A stretch of 52,468 bases of DNA from contig JAGBSO010000042.1 in NCBI GenBank assembly GCA_017631795.1, positions 1 to 52,468 on the forward strand, in the 5' to 3' direction. How positions within the stretch are numbered: position 1 is the stretch's first letter; the number at the start of each line of letters is the position of its first letter. A program made the translations under genes and the position numbers. The notes beneath the pieces are model-generated. The model ran no database searches. It was not told where the DNA came from and saw only the letters and a program-made list of their open reading frames with translations. Positions 35,323-43,970 of this stretch are shown in pieces. The stretch comes from Clostridia bacterium (lineage in GTDB: Bacteria > Bacillota > Clostridia > Oscillospirales > Acutalibacteraceae).

Positions 35323-35423
35323 TTTGCCGCCCCCATTTCATAAGTATGATGCAGAAAATGTCTTCGCGTTACAAGTTTATCTTATCATTATGAGAAAATG
35401 TTTGTCAATCGTAAACAAAAAAA

Positions 35424-35451
35424 CCTGATTCAATGCCGAATCAGGATTTTT
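35424..35451. terminator. Intrinsic terminator
   Basis: CCTGATTC pairs with GAATCAGG over AATGCC, with a T-run on the plus side and an A-tract (T-run on minus) before it. On the minus strand it ends the DUF896 gene, whose stop codon lies inside the stem. Confidence 0.85.
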
Positions 35452-35656
35452 TATTTTTTCTTGTTACCTTTTCTTTTGAGCCGTCGGGACGAAGAATTGT
35501 TGTGTTTTCAAGATGTCCCACAAGCGAAGCCTTTACTGAATCGATATATTCTCTTCTGAGAACAGCCTGTTCAGCTTTTTCTTCCTCTGTAAGACCTGCT
35601 TCTGTTTTTGATTTTCTTGCAAGCTCATTGATTCTGTCAATTTTTTTCTGTTCCAT
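35441..35656 (-). CDS. DUF896 (YnzC-like) small protein
   Basis: A 71-residue Firmicutes protein of the DUF896/YnzC family: MEQKKIDRINELARKSK, GLTEEEKAEQAVLRREYID and LENTTILRPDGSKEKV. These proteins form short helical hairpins and some are SOS-linked; biochemical role unknown. ATG 35656 follows AGGTGAT; the longer ORF upstream is not homologous. The stop overlaps the terminator stem. Confidence 0.9.
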   Translation of the reverse strand: MEQKKIDRINELARKSKTEAGLTEEEKAEQAVLRREYIDSVKASLVGHLENTTILRPDGSKEKVTRKNKKS

Positions 35657-35708
35657 TTTTATCACCTGAGATATTTTAACCCATTTGCAAAAAAATTTCA
35701 ATATCTAC

Positions 35709-35736
35709 TTGAAGAATTGTTATTTAATTGTATAAT
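35709..35736 (+). promoter_or_regulatory. galT operon promoter
   Basis: TTGAAG at 35709-35714 and TATAAT at 35731-35736, 16-nt spacer, with GGAGG at 35764-35768 before the galT start. Confidence 0.75.
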
Positions 35737-35776
35737 ATAAGTAATATGGAATTTCAGCCCCACGGAGGTTTTATTT

Positions 35777-37258
35777 ATGAATATTTTTGATGCTGTAAGA
35801 CAGCTCCTTGACTACGGTGAAGGTGTACTTTTTGAAAAAGAAGACAGAGTTTACTGTCAGAATCTCATTCTTGACGTGCTCGGTCTTGATGCAATGGAAG
35901 ACGGTGCCGCAGGTGATGCAGAGCTTTGCGAAATCCTTAAAGTCATGCTCGACTATGCCTGTGAAAAGGGCATTATCGAAGACAGTGTTACATACCGTGA
36001 CCTGTATGACACAAAAATCATGAACTGCATGATGCCCAGACCTTCTGAAGTTATAAAGAAGTTCAATGCTCTTTATGCAGAGAATCCCGAAAAGGCAACT
36101 GAGTATTATTATGAACTCAGCAGAAAATCAGACTATATCCGTACATACAGAGTGCGCAACGATATGAAGTGGATAGCTCCCACACCTTACGGTGACATGG
36201 ACATCACAATCAATCTTTCAAAGCCCGAAAAAGACCCCAAGGCTATTGCTGCTGCGGCAAAAATGAAAGCTGCATCATACCCCAAGTGTATGCTTTGCAA
36301 GGAAAATGAAGGTTATGCAGGCAGAGTCAATCACCCTGCAAGAGAAAATCACAGAATCATTCCCCTGACAGTTGACGGCGGTGACTGGTTTATTCAGTAT
36401 TCACCTTATGTTTATTATAATGAGCATTGTATCGTTTTCAACGGTGCTCACACACCCATGAAAATAGACAGAAGTGCTTTCAGAAAGCTTTTTGATATCG
36501 TAAAATATCTTCCCCATTATTTCGTAGGCTCAAATGCAGACCTTCCCATTGTAGGCGGTTCAATTCTTTCACATGAGCATTTCCAGGGCGGTCACTATGA
36601 ATTCGCAATGGCAAAAGCTCCTGTCGAAGAAAATATTGCATTTGCAGGTTATGAAGATGTTTCTGCAGGTATCGTAAAATGGCCCATGACAGTTATCCGT
36701 CTTGCAGGTGAAGATACAGACAGAATCGTTGACCTCGCAGATAAGATTCTCGTTGCATGGAGAGGCTACACAGACGAAGAAGCATTCATTTTTGCCGAAA
36801 CAGATGGTACTCCCCACAACACAATCACTCCCATTGCAAGAAAACGTGACGGCAAGTTTGAGCTTGACCTTGTTCTTCGTAACAATATCACAACAGCACA
36901 GTATCCCGACGGTGTTTATCATCCCCATCCCGAGCATCATCACATCAAGAAAGAAAACATCGGTCTTATCGAAGTTATGGGACTTGCTGTTCTTCCCGCA
37001 AGACTTAAATCAGAAATGGAAAATCTCGCAAAGGCTATTGTTGAGAATGCAGACATCAGAGCAGACGAAGTGCTTGAAAAACATGCTGACTGGGTTGATA
37101 TGCTCAAAGCAAAACATGATATTACTGCAGAAAATGTTGACAGCATCATCAAAGAAGAAATCGGTATCGTATATTCAGAGATTCTTGAACAGTGCGGTGT
37201 TTTTGCAAGAGATGAAAAGGGCAGAGCACAGCTTAAAAAATTCACGGAAAGTGTATAA
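35777..37258 (+). CDS. galT: UDP-glucose--hexose-1-phosphate uridylyltransferase (Firmicutes type)
   Basis: A 493-residue GalT of the long Firmicutes class (GalT_2), a Leloir-pathway enzyme swapping UMP between UDP-glucose and galactose-1-phosphate. N- and C-terminal domains are both present; the catalytic histidine motif is SILSHEHFQGGHYEF, with CMLCKENEGY earlier and HPHPEHHHIKKENIG later. No galK or galE accompanies it. It starts a four-gene plus-strand operon with spacings of 12, 3 and 4 bp. Confidence 0.94.
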   Translation: MNIFDAVRQLLDYGEGVLFEKEDRVYCQNLILDVLGLDAMEDGAAGDAELCEILKVMLDYACEKGIIEDSVTYRDLYDTKIMNCMMPRPSEVIKKFNALYAENPEKATEYYYELSRKSDYIRTYRVRNDMKWIAPTPYGDMDITINLSKPEKDPKAIAAAAKMKAASYPKCMLCKENEGYAGRVNHPARENHRIIPLTVDGGDWFIQYSPYVYYNEHCIVFNGAHTPMKIDRSAFRKLFDIVKYLPHYFVGSNADLPIVGGSILSHEHFQGGHYEFAMAKAPVEENIAFAGYEDVSAGIVKWPMTVIRLAGEDTDRIVDLADKILVAWRGYTDEEAFIFAETDGTPHNTITPIARKRDGKFELDLVLRNNITTAQYPDGVYHPHPEHHHIKKENIGLIEVMGLAVLPARLKSEMENLAKAIVENADIRADEVLEKHADWVDMLKAKHDITAENVDSIIKEEIGIVYSEILEQCGVFARDEKGRAQLKKFTESV

Positions 37259-37270
37259 AACGGTGATAAT

Positions 37271-37921
37271 ATGAGAAGATTCTTTAATGACGGAATGACA
37301 GTTCTTTTTCAGGGCGACAGCGTAACTGACTGCGGTCGTGACAGAAGCATCGCATCAGGCATGGATTGCATGGGTAACGGTTATCCTAAGATTTTTGCAG
37401 AAATTTACAACACTCTTTTCCCTGACAATAAAGTGACATTTGTAAACAGAGGCGTTTCGGGCAACAGAACAAATCATCTTCTTGACAGATATGAAGAAGA
37501 TTTCAAAGCTGTGAATCCCGATTTTATCTCCATTATGATTGGTATCAACAACACATGGAGAAACTTTGACGGTCATGAGGATTATTGCTCTGCCGAAAGA
37601 TTTGAGAATGAATATGAAGAGCTTCTTTCAAAAATCAAGGCAGATATGCCCGATGCAAAAATTCTTATAATTGAACCTTTTGCATTTACTGCACATCCCG
37701 AAAGAAACACATGGCAGGAAGACCTTGACAGCAAGAGAGATGCGGCAAAACGCCTTGCATTCAAGTATGCAGACTGGTATATCCCCATGTATGAGATTCT
37801 GACTGAAGCTTCAGAGACAGAATTTGATATGTATGACCTTTCAGCAGACGGCGTACATCCCGCACCGCTGGGTCATTCTGTGATTGCAACAGAAATTTTA
37901 AAGACATTGGAAATTATCTGA
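37271..37921 (+). CDS. SGNH/GDSL hydrolase
   Basis: A 216-residue esterase-fold protein with no signal peptide, so cytoplasmic. Block I has the nucleophile Ser17 in FQGDSVTDCGRD, block II Gly in NRGVSGNRT, block III Asn in IGINNTW, and the catalytic Asp-His in SADGVHPAPLGH. Probably removes acyl or acetyl groups from sugars, which would fit its place between galT and an acyltransferase-like gene. Substrate unproven. Confidence 0.9.
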   Translation: MRRFFNDGMTVLFQGDSVTDCGRDRSIASGMDCMGNGYPKIFAEIYNTLFPDNKVTFVNRGVSGNRTNHLLDRYEEDFKAVNPDFISIMIGINNTWRNFDGHEDYCSAERFENEYEELLSKIKADMPDAKILIIEPFAFTAHPERNTWQEDLDSKRDAAKRLAFKYADWYIPMYEILTEASETEFDMYDLSADGVHPAPLGHSVIATEILKTLEII

Positions 37922-37924
37922 TTT

Positions 37925-38647
37925 ATGAATTCTGAAACCACACCAAAACAGCATAATGAAAAGAAAAAGCGCATTGAGATAATCGATGCGCTTCGTGGTT
38001 TTGCCGTTATTATGATGGTATGCCACCATTTTCTTTATGACATGGTGGAGTTTCTTGATGCTCCCGAATGGCTTTTTGAAAACCCTGTTTTTGATATTTT
38101 ACAGCCGTTTTTTGCGTCTGTTTTTATTGTGCTTTGCGGTATATCGTCAAACTTTTCAAGAAGCATCATAAAAAGAGGTGCCTTTCTTCTGACTGTGGCA
38201 ATCTGCATAACGGGAGTCACGATGCTCATTGATATGCCGATAGTTTTCGGAGTGCTTCATCTTCTTGGTGTGTGTATGCTGTTTTACGGTGTAACGCATA
38301 AACTGTGGGAGAAGATTCCCAAACCCCTTATGCTGATTTTCTGCATAGCAGGTATTATCATTTCTTCATATTGCGTAAAGAATATAGAAATTCAGTCTGA
38401 GCATCTGTGGATATTCGGTTGGCGATATAAAGGCTTTGTAAGTTATGATTATTTTCCGCTTTTTCCGTGGCTGTTTGTTTTTCTTTCCGGTACATGGCTG
38501 GGGTATTATGTGAAAGAAAACAGATTTCCCGCATGGTTTTATAAAGCAAGAATTCCCGTGCTGTCATTTATAGGAAAACACTCTCTTGTTGTGTATATCA
38601 TTCATCAGCCCATTCTTTATGGACTTGTGTTACTGTTGGGAGGATAG
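37925..38647 (+). CDS. DUF1624 (heparan-glucosaminide acetyltransferase-like) membrane protein
   Basis: A 240-residue multi-span membrane protein. The N-terminal hallmark RIEIIDALRGFAVIMMVCHH contains the catalytic-type His pair, followed by about six membrane helices and the terminal HSLVVYIIHQPILYG seen in the acyltransferase-3/HGSNAT group. Likely transfers an acyl group across the membrane to a sugar. It starts 3 bp after the SGNH gene. Confidence 0.85.
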   Translation: MNSETTPKQHNEKKKRIEIIDALRGFAVIMMVCHHFLYDMVEFLDAPEWLFENPVFDILQPFFASVFIVLCGISSNFSRSIIKRGAFLLTVAICITGVTMLIDMPIVFGVLHLLGVCMLFYGVTHKLWEKIPKPLMLIFCIAGIIISSYCVKNIEIQSEHLWIFGWRYKGFVSYDYFPLFPWLFVFLSGTWLGYYVKENRFPAWFYKARIPVLSFIGKHSLVVYIIHQPILYGLVLLLGG

Positions 38648-38651
38648 AAAA

Positions 38652-39605
38652 ATGAAAACTGCGTTGATTATATCTGCCTGCATTATCGGTGTTGCCGTGA
38701 TTGTTTTGTTTGTGCTGGCAGACTTTTTCTATGAAGTTGTTCTTAATATGAAAGTCGTCAGGAAATATGCAAAAAAGTTCAATATGTATGACGACACGAT
38801 TATAAATCTTTTCCGTAAAAATCCGCTTTACAGTGAAAGTATGAAATGGTTTCTGAAACTTAAATTGCAGGATACCGTAATAAAGAATGACAAGGGCAGA
38901 AATGTTCACGGCTATATTATTGAAAATGAAAACAGGACAAACAGATGGGCAATCTGTGTGCACGGTTATATGGGTGCACCCAGCATTCAGGCTCCCTATG
39001 CAAAACATTTTTATGATAAGGGCTACAATGTGCTGTGTCCCTCTCTTCGTGCTCATGGTGAGGATGAAAACAGATATTGCTCAATGGGGTGGCACGACAA
39101 GGATATTGTTGTTGCTTGGATAAAATATCTTGTTGAAAAATATCCCGACTGTGAAATTGTTCTTCACGGAATTTCAATGGGTGCATCAACAGTCATGCTC
39201 GTTACTGGTGAAAAACTTCCGTCAAATGTGAAGTGTGCCGTTTCCGACTGCGGTTTTGCATCCTGCAAAGACCAGTTTGTGCATGTTATGAAAAACAGAA
39301 TGAAAATCCCCGTGTTCCCGTTTTTTCAGCTGGGAAATGTCATCTCTGTTGTCAGGGGCAACCTGAATTTCATGAAGTGCAGCTCGGCACAGGCTGTTGC
39401 AAAATCAGTAACACCAACGCTTTTTATCCATGGCACTGCTGATGATTTTGTCCCGTATCATGTGATTGAGGATGTATGGGAAGCCTGCTCTGCCGAAAAG
39501 GAAAGACTTGATGTGGAAGGTGCAGCTCATGCGGTATCTCTTGCTCATGCTCCTGAATTGTATCTTTCGGCAATGGATAATTTTGTTTCAAAATATATTA
39601 CATAA
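38652..39605 (+). CDS. Membrane-anchored alpha/beta hydrolase
   Basis: A 317-residue alpha/beta-hydrolase with one N-terminal membrane helix (LIISACIIGVAVIVLFVLA). The oxyanion region is VHGYMGAP; catalytic Ser175 lies in HGISMGAS, an acid at Asp264 or Asp265 in HGTADDFV and His293 in EGAAHAVS. ATG 38652 has GGGAGGA upstream (about 38639-38645); the longer reading overlapping the previous gene lacks a ribosome site. Last gene of the galT operon. Substrate unknown, probably an ester or acylated sugar. Confidence 0.9.
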   Translation: MKTALIISACIIGVAVIVLFVLADFFYEVVLNMKVVRKYAKKFNMYDDTIINLFRKNPLYSESMKWFLKLKLQDTVIKNDKGRNVHGYIIENENRTNRWAICVHGYMGAPSIQAPYAKHFYDKGYNVLCPSLRAHGEDENRYCSMGWHDKDIVVAWIKYLVEKYPDCEIVLHGISMGASTVMLVTGEKLPSNVKCAVSDCGFASCKDQFVHVMKNRMKIPVFPFFQLGNVISVVRGNLNFMKCSSAQAVAKSVTPTLFIHGTADDFVPYHVIEDVWEACSAEKERLDVEGAAHAVSLAHAPELYLSAMDNFVSKYIT

Positions 39606-39633
39606 AAAAACAGGCAGTCTTCTGACTGCCTGT
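39604..39633. terminator. Bidirectional intrinsic terminator
   Basis: ACAGGCAGTC pairs with GACTGCCTGT around TTCT; the A-tract at 39604-39610 supplies the T-run for the minus-strand gene that follows, and it also lies at the end of the galT operon. Confidence 0.85.
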
Positions 39634-39648
39634 AATTGTTTGGTTGAA

Positions 39649-40083
39649 TTAAGCTGCGAAGCTGAAGAGAGATGCGAACATATCAATGAACATCTGGAAA
39701 AGGCTGCGCACAAGAACGATGATAGATGCAAACATGTTTGACTGTTCTTCTTCCATATTGAAGAAAACTTTGACCATGTGATCTGAGTTGATGTCAGAAA
39801 TTGTGTAAACACCGTGAATGTCGGGTTCGATTTCTGCCATATCAAGCTGAACAATCAGGAAAGTATCTGAATAGCCTTCTGAAACTTCAATTGTGAATTT
39901 GAAGTCTTCGCCGGGAAGAACATATCTTTCGTATCCTGCAAGAGGAACGATTTTGATGTTTTCTTCATCGCTGATGTCGTAATCAATGTAGTAAGTCTGG
40001 TATTCGCTGGCTGCGTATGAACAAACAGCAAAAGCAGAGAAAGTAAGAAGTATTGCAAGCGCAACTGAAAGGATTTTTTTCAT
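39649..40083 (-). CDS. Small secreted protein with hydrophobic C-terminal tail
   Basis: A 144-residue exported protein: signal peptide to about residue 25 (ILSVALAILLTFSAFAVCSY), an acidic middle with PGEDFKFTIEVSEGYSDTF, and a C-terminal 28-residue stretch (MFASIIVLVRSLFQMFIDMF then ASLFSFAA) predicted to be an amphipathic or membrane-bound helix. The middle resembles a small Ig-like strand domain. I know no function. ATG 40083 has GGAGG 8 nt upstream. The C-terminal tail is comparable to that of the giant adhesin. Confidence 0.75.
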   Translation of the reverse strand: MKKILSVALAILLTFSAFAVCSYAASEYQTYYIDYDISDEENIKIVPLAGYERYVLPGEDFKFTIEVSEGYSDTFLIVQLDMAEIEPDIHGVYTISDINSDHMVKVFFNMEEEQSNMFASIIVLVRSLFQMFIDMFASLFSFAA

Positions 40084-40232
40084 TATTCTGACCTCCGTAA
40101 ATTTTGAATTCAATATGAATATATTATACATATAAATCAACATTAAATCAATAGCTTTTTTACAAAAACAGGACATTTGATTTTTTCTTTGTAAATATAA
40201 TCCTTTTCTGTGTTATATTTTTCTCAAAATTA

Positions 40233-40262
40233 TTGACAATCTGATCAGACTTGTAGTATAGT
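40233..40262 (+). promoter_or_regulatory. Promoter of the Ser-rich membrane protein gene
   Basis: TTGACA at 40233-40238 and TATAGT at 40257-40262, 18-nt spacer; AGGAGAGG ribosome site follows at 40293-40300. Confidence 0.7.
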
Positions 40263-40305
40263 ATTAAGGTAAAATGTCTAAAACTGTATGTTAGGAGAGG
40301 TTTTA

Positions 40306-41364
40306 ATGTCTATTGATAATACAACACCCGTTGTAGAAACCGAAAATGAAGTTCTTACACAGGCAGTTCCTGCAGTAAAAACAAAGAAGGAACTCAAGAA
40401 AGAACGTAAAGAAATCAAAAAACATAAAAAAGAAATTAAAAAGGAAGCAAGATTGCATTCTGCAAAGATGGCAAAGTTCAACCGCTTTGTTACGGTTGCA
40501 GTATCAGTTCTTGTTATTATTGCAATGCTTGTCTGCACTTTCAGCGCAATAAAGATCACAAAGAGCATCAGCAGCGGTGCTACTGTTTCAGCAGACGCAG
40601 GTAATGCAGCCAGTGCAGACAATTCAGTATCATCAGACAGCTCATCATCTTCATCATCTTCATCAAGCAGCTCATCTTCAGATTCAGCAGATAATGTTGC
40701 AGATGCTCCCGCAGGTGATGCAGGTGCAGCAGACCTTTCAACAAAAGAAGGTGTTGTTGAATATTACAAGAAAGCTCATGCAAAAGTTCTTGCAGAAGCA
40801 AAGTCTGCTACAAGAACATATGACAACCCCACAAACTACGAACAGTACCTTGAAGTTGGCGGTAACGATACTCTTGCAAACGTTGCAAAGCAGCTTATGG
40901 GTATGTTTATGAAAGAGAATACAGAACCTCTTGTTTGCACAGGTGCAGATATCGCAACAAACTTCCCTCCCTCACAGAACAGTTGCGAAGGTCTTACAGC
41001 AGATATGATCAAAGATTTCAGCTGTAAAGAAGAAGGCGATAACTACATCATCACTCTTACTCTCAACAGTTCAAAGGAAGCTCCTGACCTTGGCGATAAT
41101 GCAGGTCATCTTGTAAGCATTGTTGATGCAAAGACTGTTGAAGATGCAGCTGCAGGTTTTGTATCTTTCACAGGTCTCAGAAATGAATACATCGCTCCCA
41201 CAGTTACAGCAACAATAAACAAAGCAACAGGTCAGATGACAGCTCTTGAGACACTTACTCCCTCATACATGAAATTTGACAAAGCAACAGTTGCTTTCGT
41301 TGTAAACGTAAACAATGTCGGTCTCGGTCTTCAGTATGAACAGAAGTGGACAATTGAATGGTAA
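40306..41364 (+). CDS. Membrane-anchored protein with poly-Ser linker
   Basis: A 352-residue protein. A Lys/Glu-rich cytoplasmic N terminus (about 20-55, KTKKELKKERKEIKKHKKEI) leads to one membrane helix (TVAVSVLVIIAMLVCTFSA), then a linker with a run of 14 Ser, then an exported domain of about 230 residues with no family I recognise. ATG 40306 is preferred since the ribosome site at 40293-40300 lies between it and the upstream ATG 40288. The Ser run is encoded mostly by TCA/TCT and could vary by slippage. Confidence 0.78.
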   Translation: MSIDNTTPVVETENEVLTQAVPAVKTKKELKKERKEIKKHKKEIKKEARLHSAKMAKFNRFVTVAVSVLVIIAMLVCTFSAIKITKSISSGATVSADAGNAASADNSVSSDSSSSSSSSSSSSSSDSADNVADAPAGDAGAADLSTKEGVVEYYKKAHAKVLAEAKSATRTYDNPTNYEQYLEVGGNDTLANVAKQLMGMFMKENTEPLVCTGADIATNFPPSQNSCEGLTADMIKDFSCKEEGDNYIITLTLNSSKEAPDLGDNAGHLVSIVDAKTVEDAAAGFVSFTGLRNEYIAPTVTATINKATGQMTALETLTPSYMKFDKATVAFVVNVNNVGLGLQYEQKWTIEW

Positions 41365-41380
41365 TTAACCGATAAATGAA

Positions 41381-41411
41381 AGAACAGGTGCATGGTGCAC
41401 CTGTTCTTTTT
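41381..41411. terminator. Intrinsic terminator
   Basis: AGAACAGGTGCA pairs perfectly with TGCACCTGTTCT over a 3-nt loop, then TTTT. It serves the Ser-rich gene and touches the stop of the convergent lipoprotein gene. Confidence 0.88.
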
Positions 41412-41739
41412 ATCTGTCTGTTCTTTTTGTTGTGTCTGCAATTCTGTCGCCGGCTCTTTCTGCAGCATCTCCGATATCTTCTGCCACATCGCCCACACCG
41501 TCTGCAACATCTCCGACTGCATCACCCAGTGCAGAATTCTGACTTGTGGATTCAGGTGCACCGGCATTGCTATCTGTTGTTGCCATGTTTGTTGTTGTCT
41601 GAGCCTGTGATGTGGTTACAGGTTTTGTTGTTGATGTGCTGTCATTCATCAGATTGTTGTCTTTATCCTTGTTACAACCTGTGAATAAAAGTGTAATTGC
41701 CGCAATAAGAGCAAGAAAAGTTACTGCTGTTTTTTTCAT
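41410..41739 (-). CDS. Small lipoprotein
   Basis: A 109-residue lipoprotein: signal peptide with lipobox LLFTGC (Cys22), then a Thr/Ser-rich stretch and a helix with period-4 repeats GDAVGDVADGVGDVAEDIGD that would be amphipathic. No known family. Minus strand, followed on its own strand by the terminator at 41381-41411. Surface location likely; role unknown. Confidence 0.72.
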   Translation of the reverse strand: MKKTAVTFLALIAAITLLFTGCNKDKDNNLMNDSTSTTKPVTTSQAQTTTNMATTDSNAGAPESTSQNSALGDAVGDVADGVGDVAEDIGDAAERAGDRIADTTKRTDR

Positions 41740-41817
41740 TCAGTCGCTTCCTTTCGGATTGATTTCAATTGAAGTATTGTCCTGTCAGATTAAAAATATA
41801 CACTCATCAGAAAAAAA

Positions 41818-43173
41818 TTATCTTGTCAGTGTGCCGCCGTCGGAGTACAGAAGAATCTTGATATCTGCTTCGTTACCTGTTTCTGCATCAATGTATACAA
41901 GAACATCGTTTCCGCTTTTGTCGCTGCAAAGGAATTCATAAGCGAAGATTTCACTTCCGTCTTCCATGGGAATGAACGCCGTCTGACTGCTTTTTACCGT
42001 CAGAGTGCTGCTGATATTGCTTTTTGCTTTTTCTTCTGTGATTGTGTTGTCAGGAATTGAGCGTGAAGTGTGATTCATCAGATAGCCCGTGCAGTCCACG
42101 GATACAATCTCACCCTTATCAAGAGAAACGCTTACTTTGATAAGATCGGAATAACAGATCACGTCTTCATGAGTATATGCAAAATTTATTGTGCATATAC
42201 CGTCGTTGTCGAAGAAATAACTGTCTGTCATGGAATCAAAACCGTGTTTCTGCAGATATTTCTTTGCAATTCCGACTGCTTCTTCTTCCTTGATTTTTGT
42301 TTCGCCCGAAAACTTGTCAGACAGGAGATAAAGAAGATATCCGCCTTTTTTTGTTACAGCCACAGTTGTTCCTTCATAATAGAATACAAAAGCTTCTATT
42401 CTGCCTTTTTCAGATTCGGATTCAATAAGTTTGTTTTCTTCTATACCCGAAAACAAAGATGCGAGTTTTTTTGCTTCGGCGGAAGAAATTTCTTCTTTAT
42501 CTTTAAGAAATGCGGATTCTTTTTTTATGATGTTGTCGGCAAAAGGTCCGTCATAAATCAATGTAGGGTAGTCGGCAAAGGATTTTTCCGCATCCGTCAT
42601 TGCGTTGGAATATGAGAGCGACAAATCGCCCATGTCTGTGATTTTGCTGAGTGTTGATACGGTGTCTTCAAAGTCAATGCTGCCCGAATACATGACTTCC
42701 TCCATGTAGCTTATCTGTTCGGAAAGATTTGCGGCATATTCATAAAGCTGTTTCAGTTGTTCATGGTCTTTGTCGGACAATTTCTGCCCGTTTGAAACCT
42801 TTTTGTTGACAGACTGAACGAAGTCGCTTGCCTGGGTGAGAAACTTGTTCAGAGTGCTGAGCTGAGTTTCACCTGCATTCAGTTCGGAAAGGCAGTTTTT
42901 TGCTCCTGCCGAAGCTTTGCACAGGGAAAGCGATAATCCCGATGTCATTGTCGATGTGTTTGCATATTGCATTTTGCGCAGATCGTTTTCCAGAGAGTCA
43001 ATATATGATGCGAGAGATGCCACTGTTCTCTGATGTGCAACGGAGAGTTCTCTTGCATAATTCACAGCTTTTACAGTCTGTGTTGTGCCCCAGATTGCCA
43101 GCACTGCCACGGTTGCGATGATATATGATATGATACGTATCGTTGTTCTTTTTTTAAGACCGCTTGTATTCAA
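41818..43173 (-). CDS. ypeB: Germination protein YpeB
   Basis: A 451-residue YpeB family protein: one N-terminal membrane helix (ISYIIATVAVLAIWG), a long coiled helical part (VNYARELSVAHQRTV), then PepSY-type repeats (EEAVGIAKKYLQKHGF; TEEKAKSNISSTL). In Bacillus and Clostridia YpeB is needed for spore-cortex lytic enzyme SleB. Here no sleB is beside it. TTG 43173 is chosen because AAAGGAG sits 9 nt upstream; TTG 43182 is too close. Indicates a spore-former. Confidence 0.82.
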   Translation of the reverse strand: MNTSGLKKRTTIRIISYIIATVAVLAIWGTTQTVKAVNYARELSVAHQRTVASLASYIDSLENDLRKMQYANTSTMTSGLSLSLCKASAGAKNCLSELNAGETQLSTLNKFLTQASDFVQSVNKKVSNGQKLSDKDHEQLKQLYEYAANLSEQISYMEEVMYSGSIDFEDTVSTLSKITDMGDLSLSYSNAMTDAEKSFADYPTLIYDGPFADNIIKKESAFLKDKEEISSAEAKKLASLFSGIEENKLIESESEKGRIEAFVFYYEGTTVAVTKKGGYLLYLLSDKFSGETKIKEEEAVGIAKKYLQKHGFDSMTDSYFFDNDGICTINFAYTHEDVICYSDLIKVSVSLDKGEIVSVDCTGYLMNHTSRSIPDNTITEEKAKSNISSTLTVKSSQTAFIPMEDGSEIFAYEFLCSDKSGNDVLVYIDAETGNEADIKILLYSDGGTLTR

Positions 43174-43293
43174 AAAAATCAACTCCTTTGAAGGTATTTT
43201 TTGAATACGGATGAATCATATTCATAAAAATTTTTCCCAAAAATAATGATTTGCGGCATAAAATGTTCGAATGGTCAGATTGGCTGAAATTGC

Positions 43294-43367
43294 TTGTTAA
43301 AAATTTATCATTTTTTCTGCAAAAATGCGTTAAAGGTGTAGATTTCTTTGAAATTATATGTTATAAT
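43294..43367 (+). promoter_or_regulatory. Hydrogenase-operon promoter with Rex-like box
   Basis: TTGTTAAAAATTTATCA at 43294-43310 resembles the Rex operator TTGTTAAN4TTAACAA, with mismatches confined to the right half. An extended -10, TGTTATAAT, lies at 43359-43367, without a clear -35. Rex senses NADH/NAD+ and commonly governs fermentative and hydrogenase genes in Clostridia, so redox control is plausible. The 250-bp gap holds no gene. Confidence 0.55.
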
Positions 43368-43432
43368 GACTTAGCATGTATAAATATCTGTTCGGCAATT
43401 AAGCCGATACATTGATTGGAGGATAAATTTCT

Positions 43433-43927
43433 ATGAAAAAGAAAATCAGCACAATGCCTTTCACAGGTACACCTGAGCAGGAAGCTCAGCTCAAGGAAGT
43501 TATCGCAAAGTATGCAGGTGACAAGAGCAACCTTATGGCAGTAATGCAGGAAGCTCAGGGTATCTACGGCTACCTTCCCAGAGAAGTTCAGGTTATGATC
43601 GCTGAAGGTATGAATGTACCCCTTGAAAAGGTTTACGGCGTTGCAACATTCTATGCGCAGTTCTCACTTACACCCAAGGGCAAGTACAATATTTCAGTTT
43701 GTCTCGGTACAGCTTGTTACGTTAAGGGTGCTCAGCAGCTTATCGATAAGCTTGAAGAATGCCTTGGCATCGCAGCAGGTGAATGCACAGAAGACGGTAA
43801 ATTCTCACTTGAAGCATGCCGTTGTATCGGTGCTTGCGGTCTTGCTCCCGTTCTTACAGTTAATGAAGACGTTTACGGCAGACTTGTTGCAGACGATATC
43901 CCCGGCATTATCGCAAAGTACGAATAA
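43433..43927 (+). CDS. hydC: Hydrogenase NuoE-like subunit (HydC/HndA)
   Basis: A 164-residue thioredoxin-like [2Fe-2S] subunit of the soluble [FeFe]-hydrogenase complex. The helical N terminus (GIYGYLPREVQVMIAEGMNV, VYGVATFYAQF) and the cluster cysteines CLGTAC and CRCIGAC are typical. In bifurcating hydrogenases it passes electrons with the NuoF-like subunit. GGAGG precedes ATG 43433. First gene of the operon ending at 51661. Confidence 0.93.
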   Translation: MKKKISTMPFTGTPEQEAQLKEVIAKYAGDKSNLMAVMQEAQGIYGYLPREVQVMIAEGMNVPLEKVYGVATFYAQFSLTPKGKYNISVCLGTACYVKGAQQLIDKLEECLGIAAGECTEDGKFSLEACRCIGACGLAPVLTVNEDVYGRLVADDIPGIIAKYE

Positions 43928-43970
43928 TTCTTGTTTTATATTAAATTGTCGGTGAGAGGATAAGGTCCTT

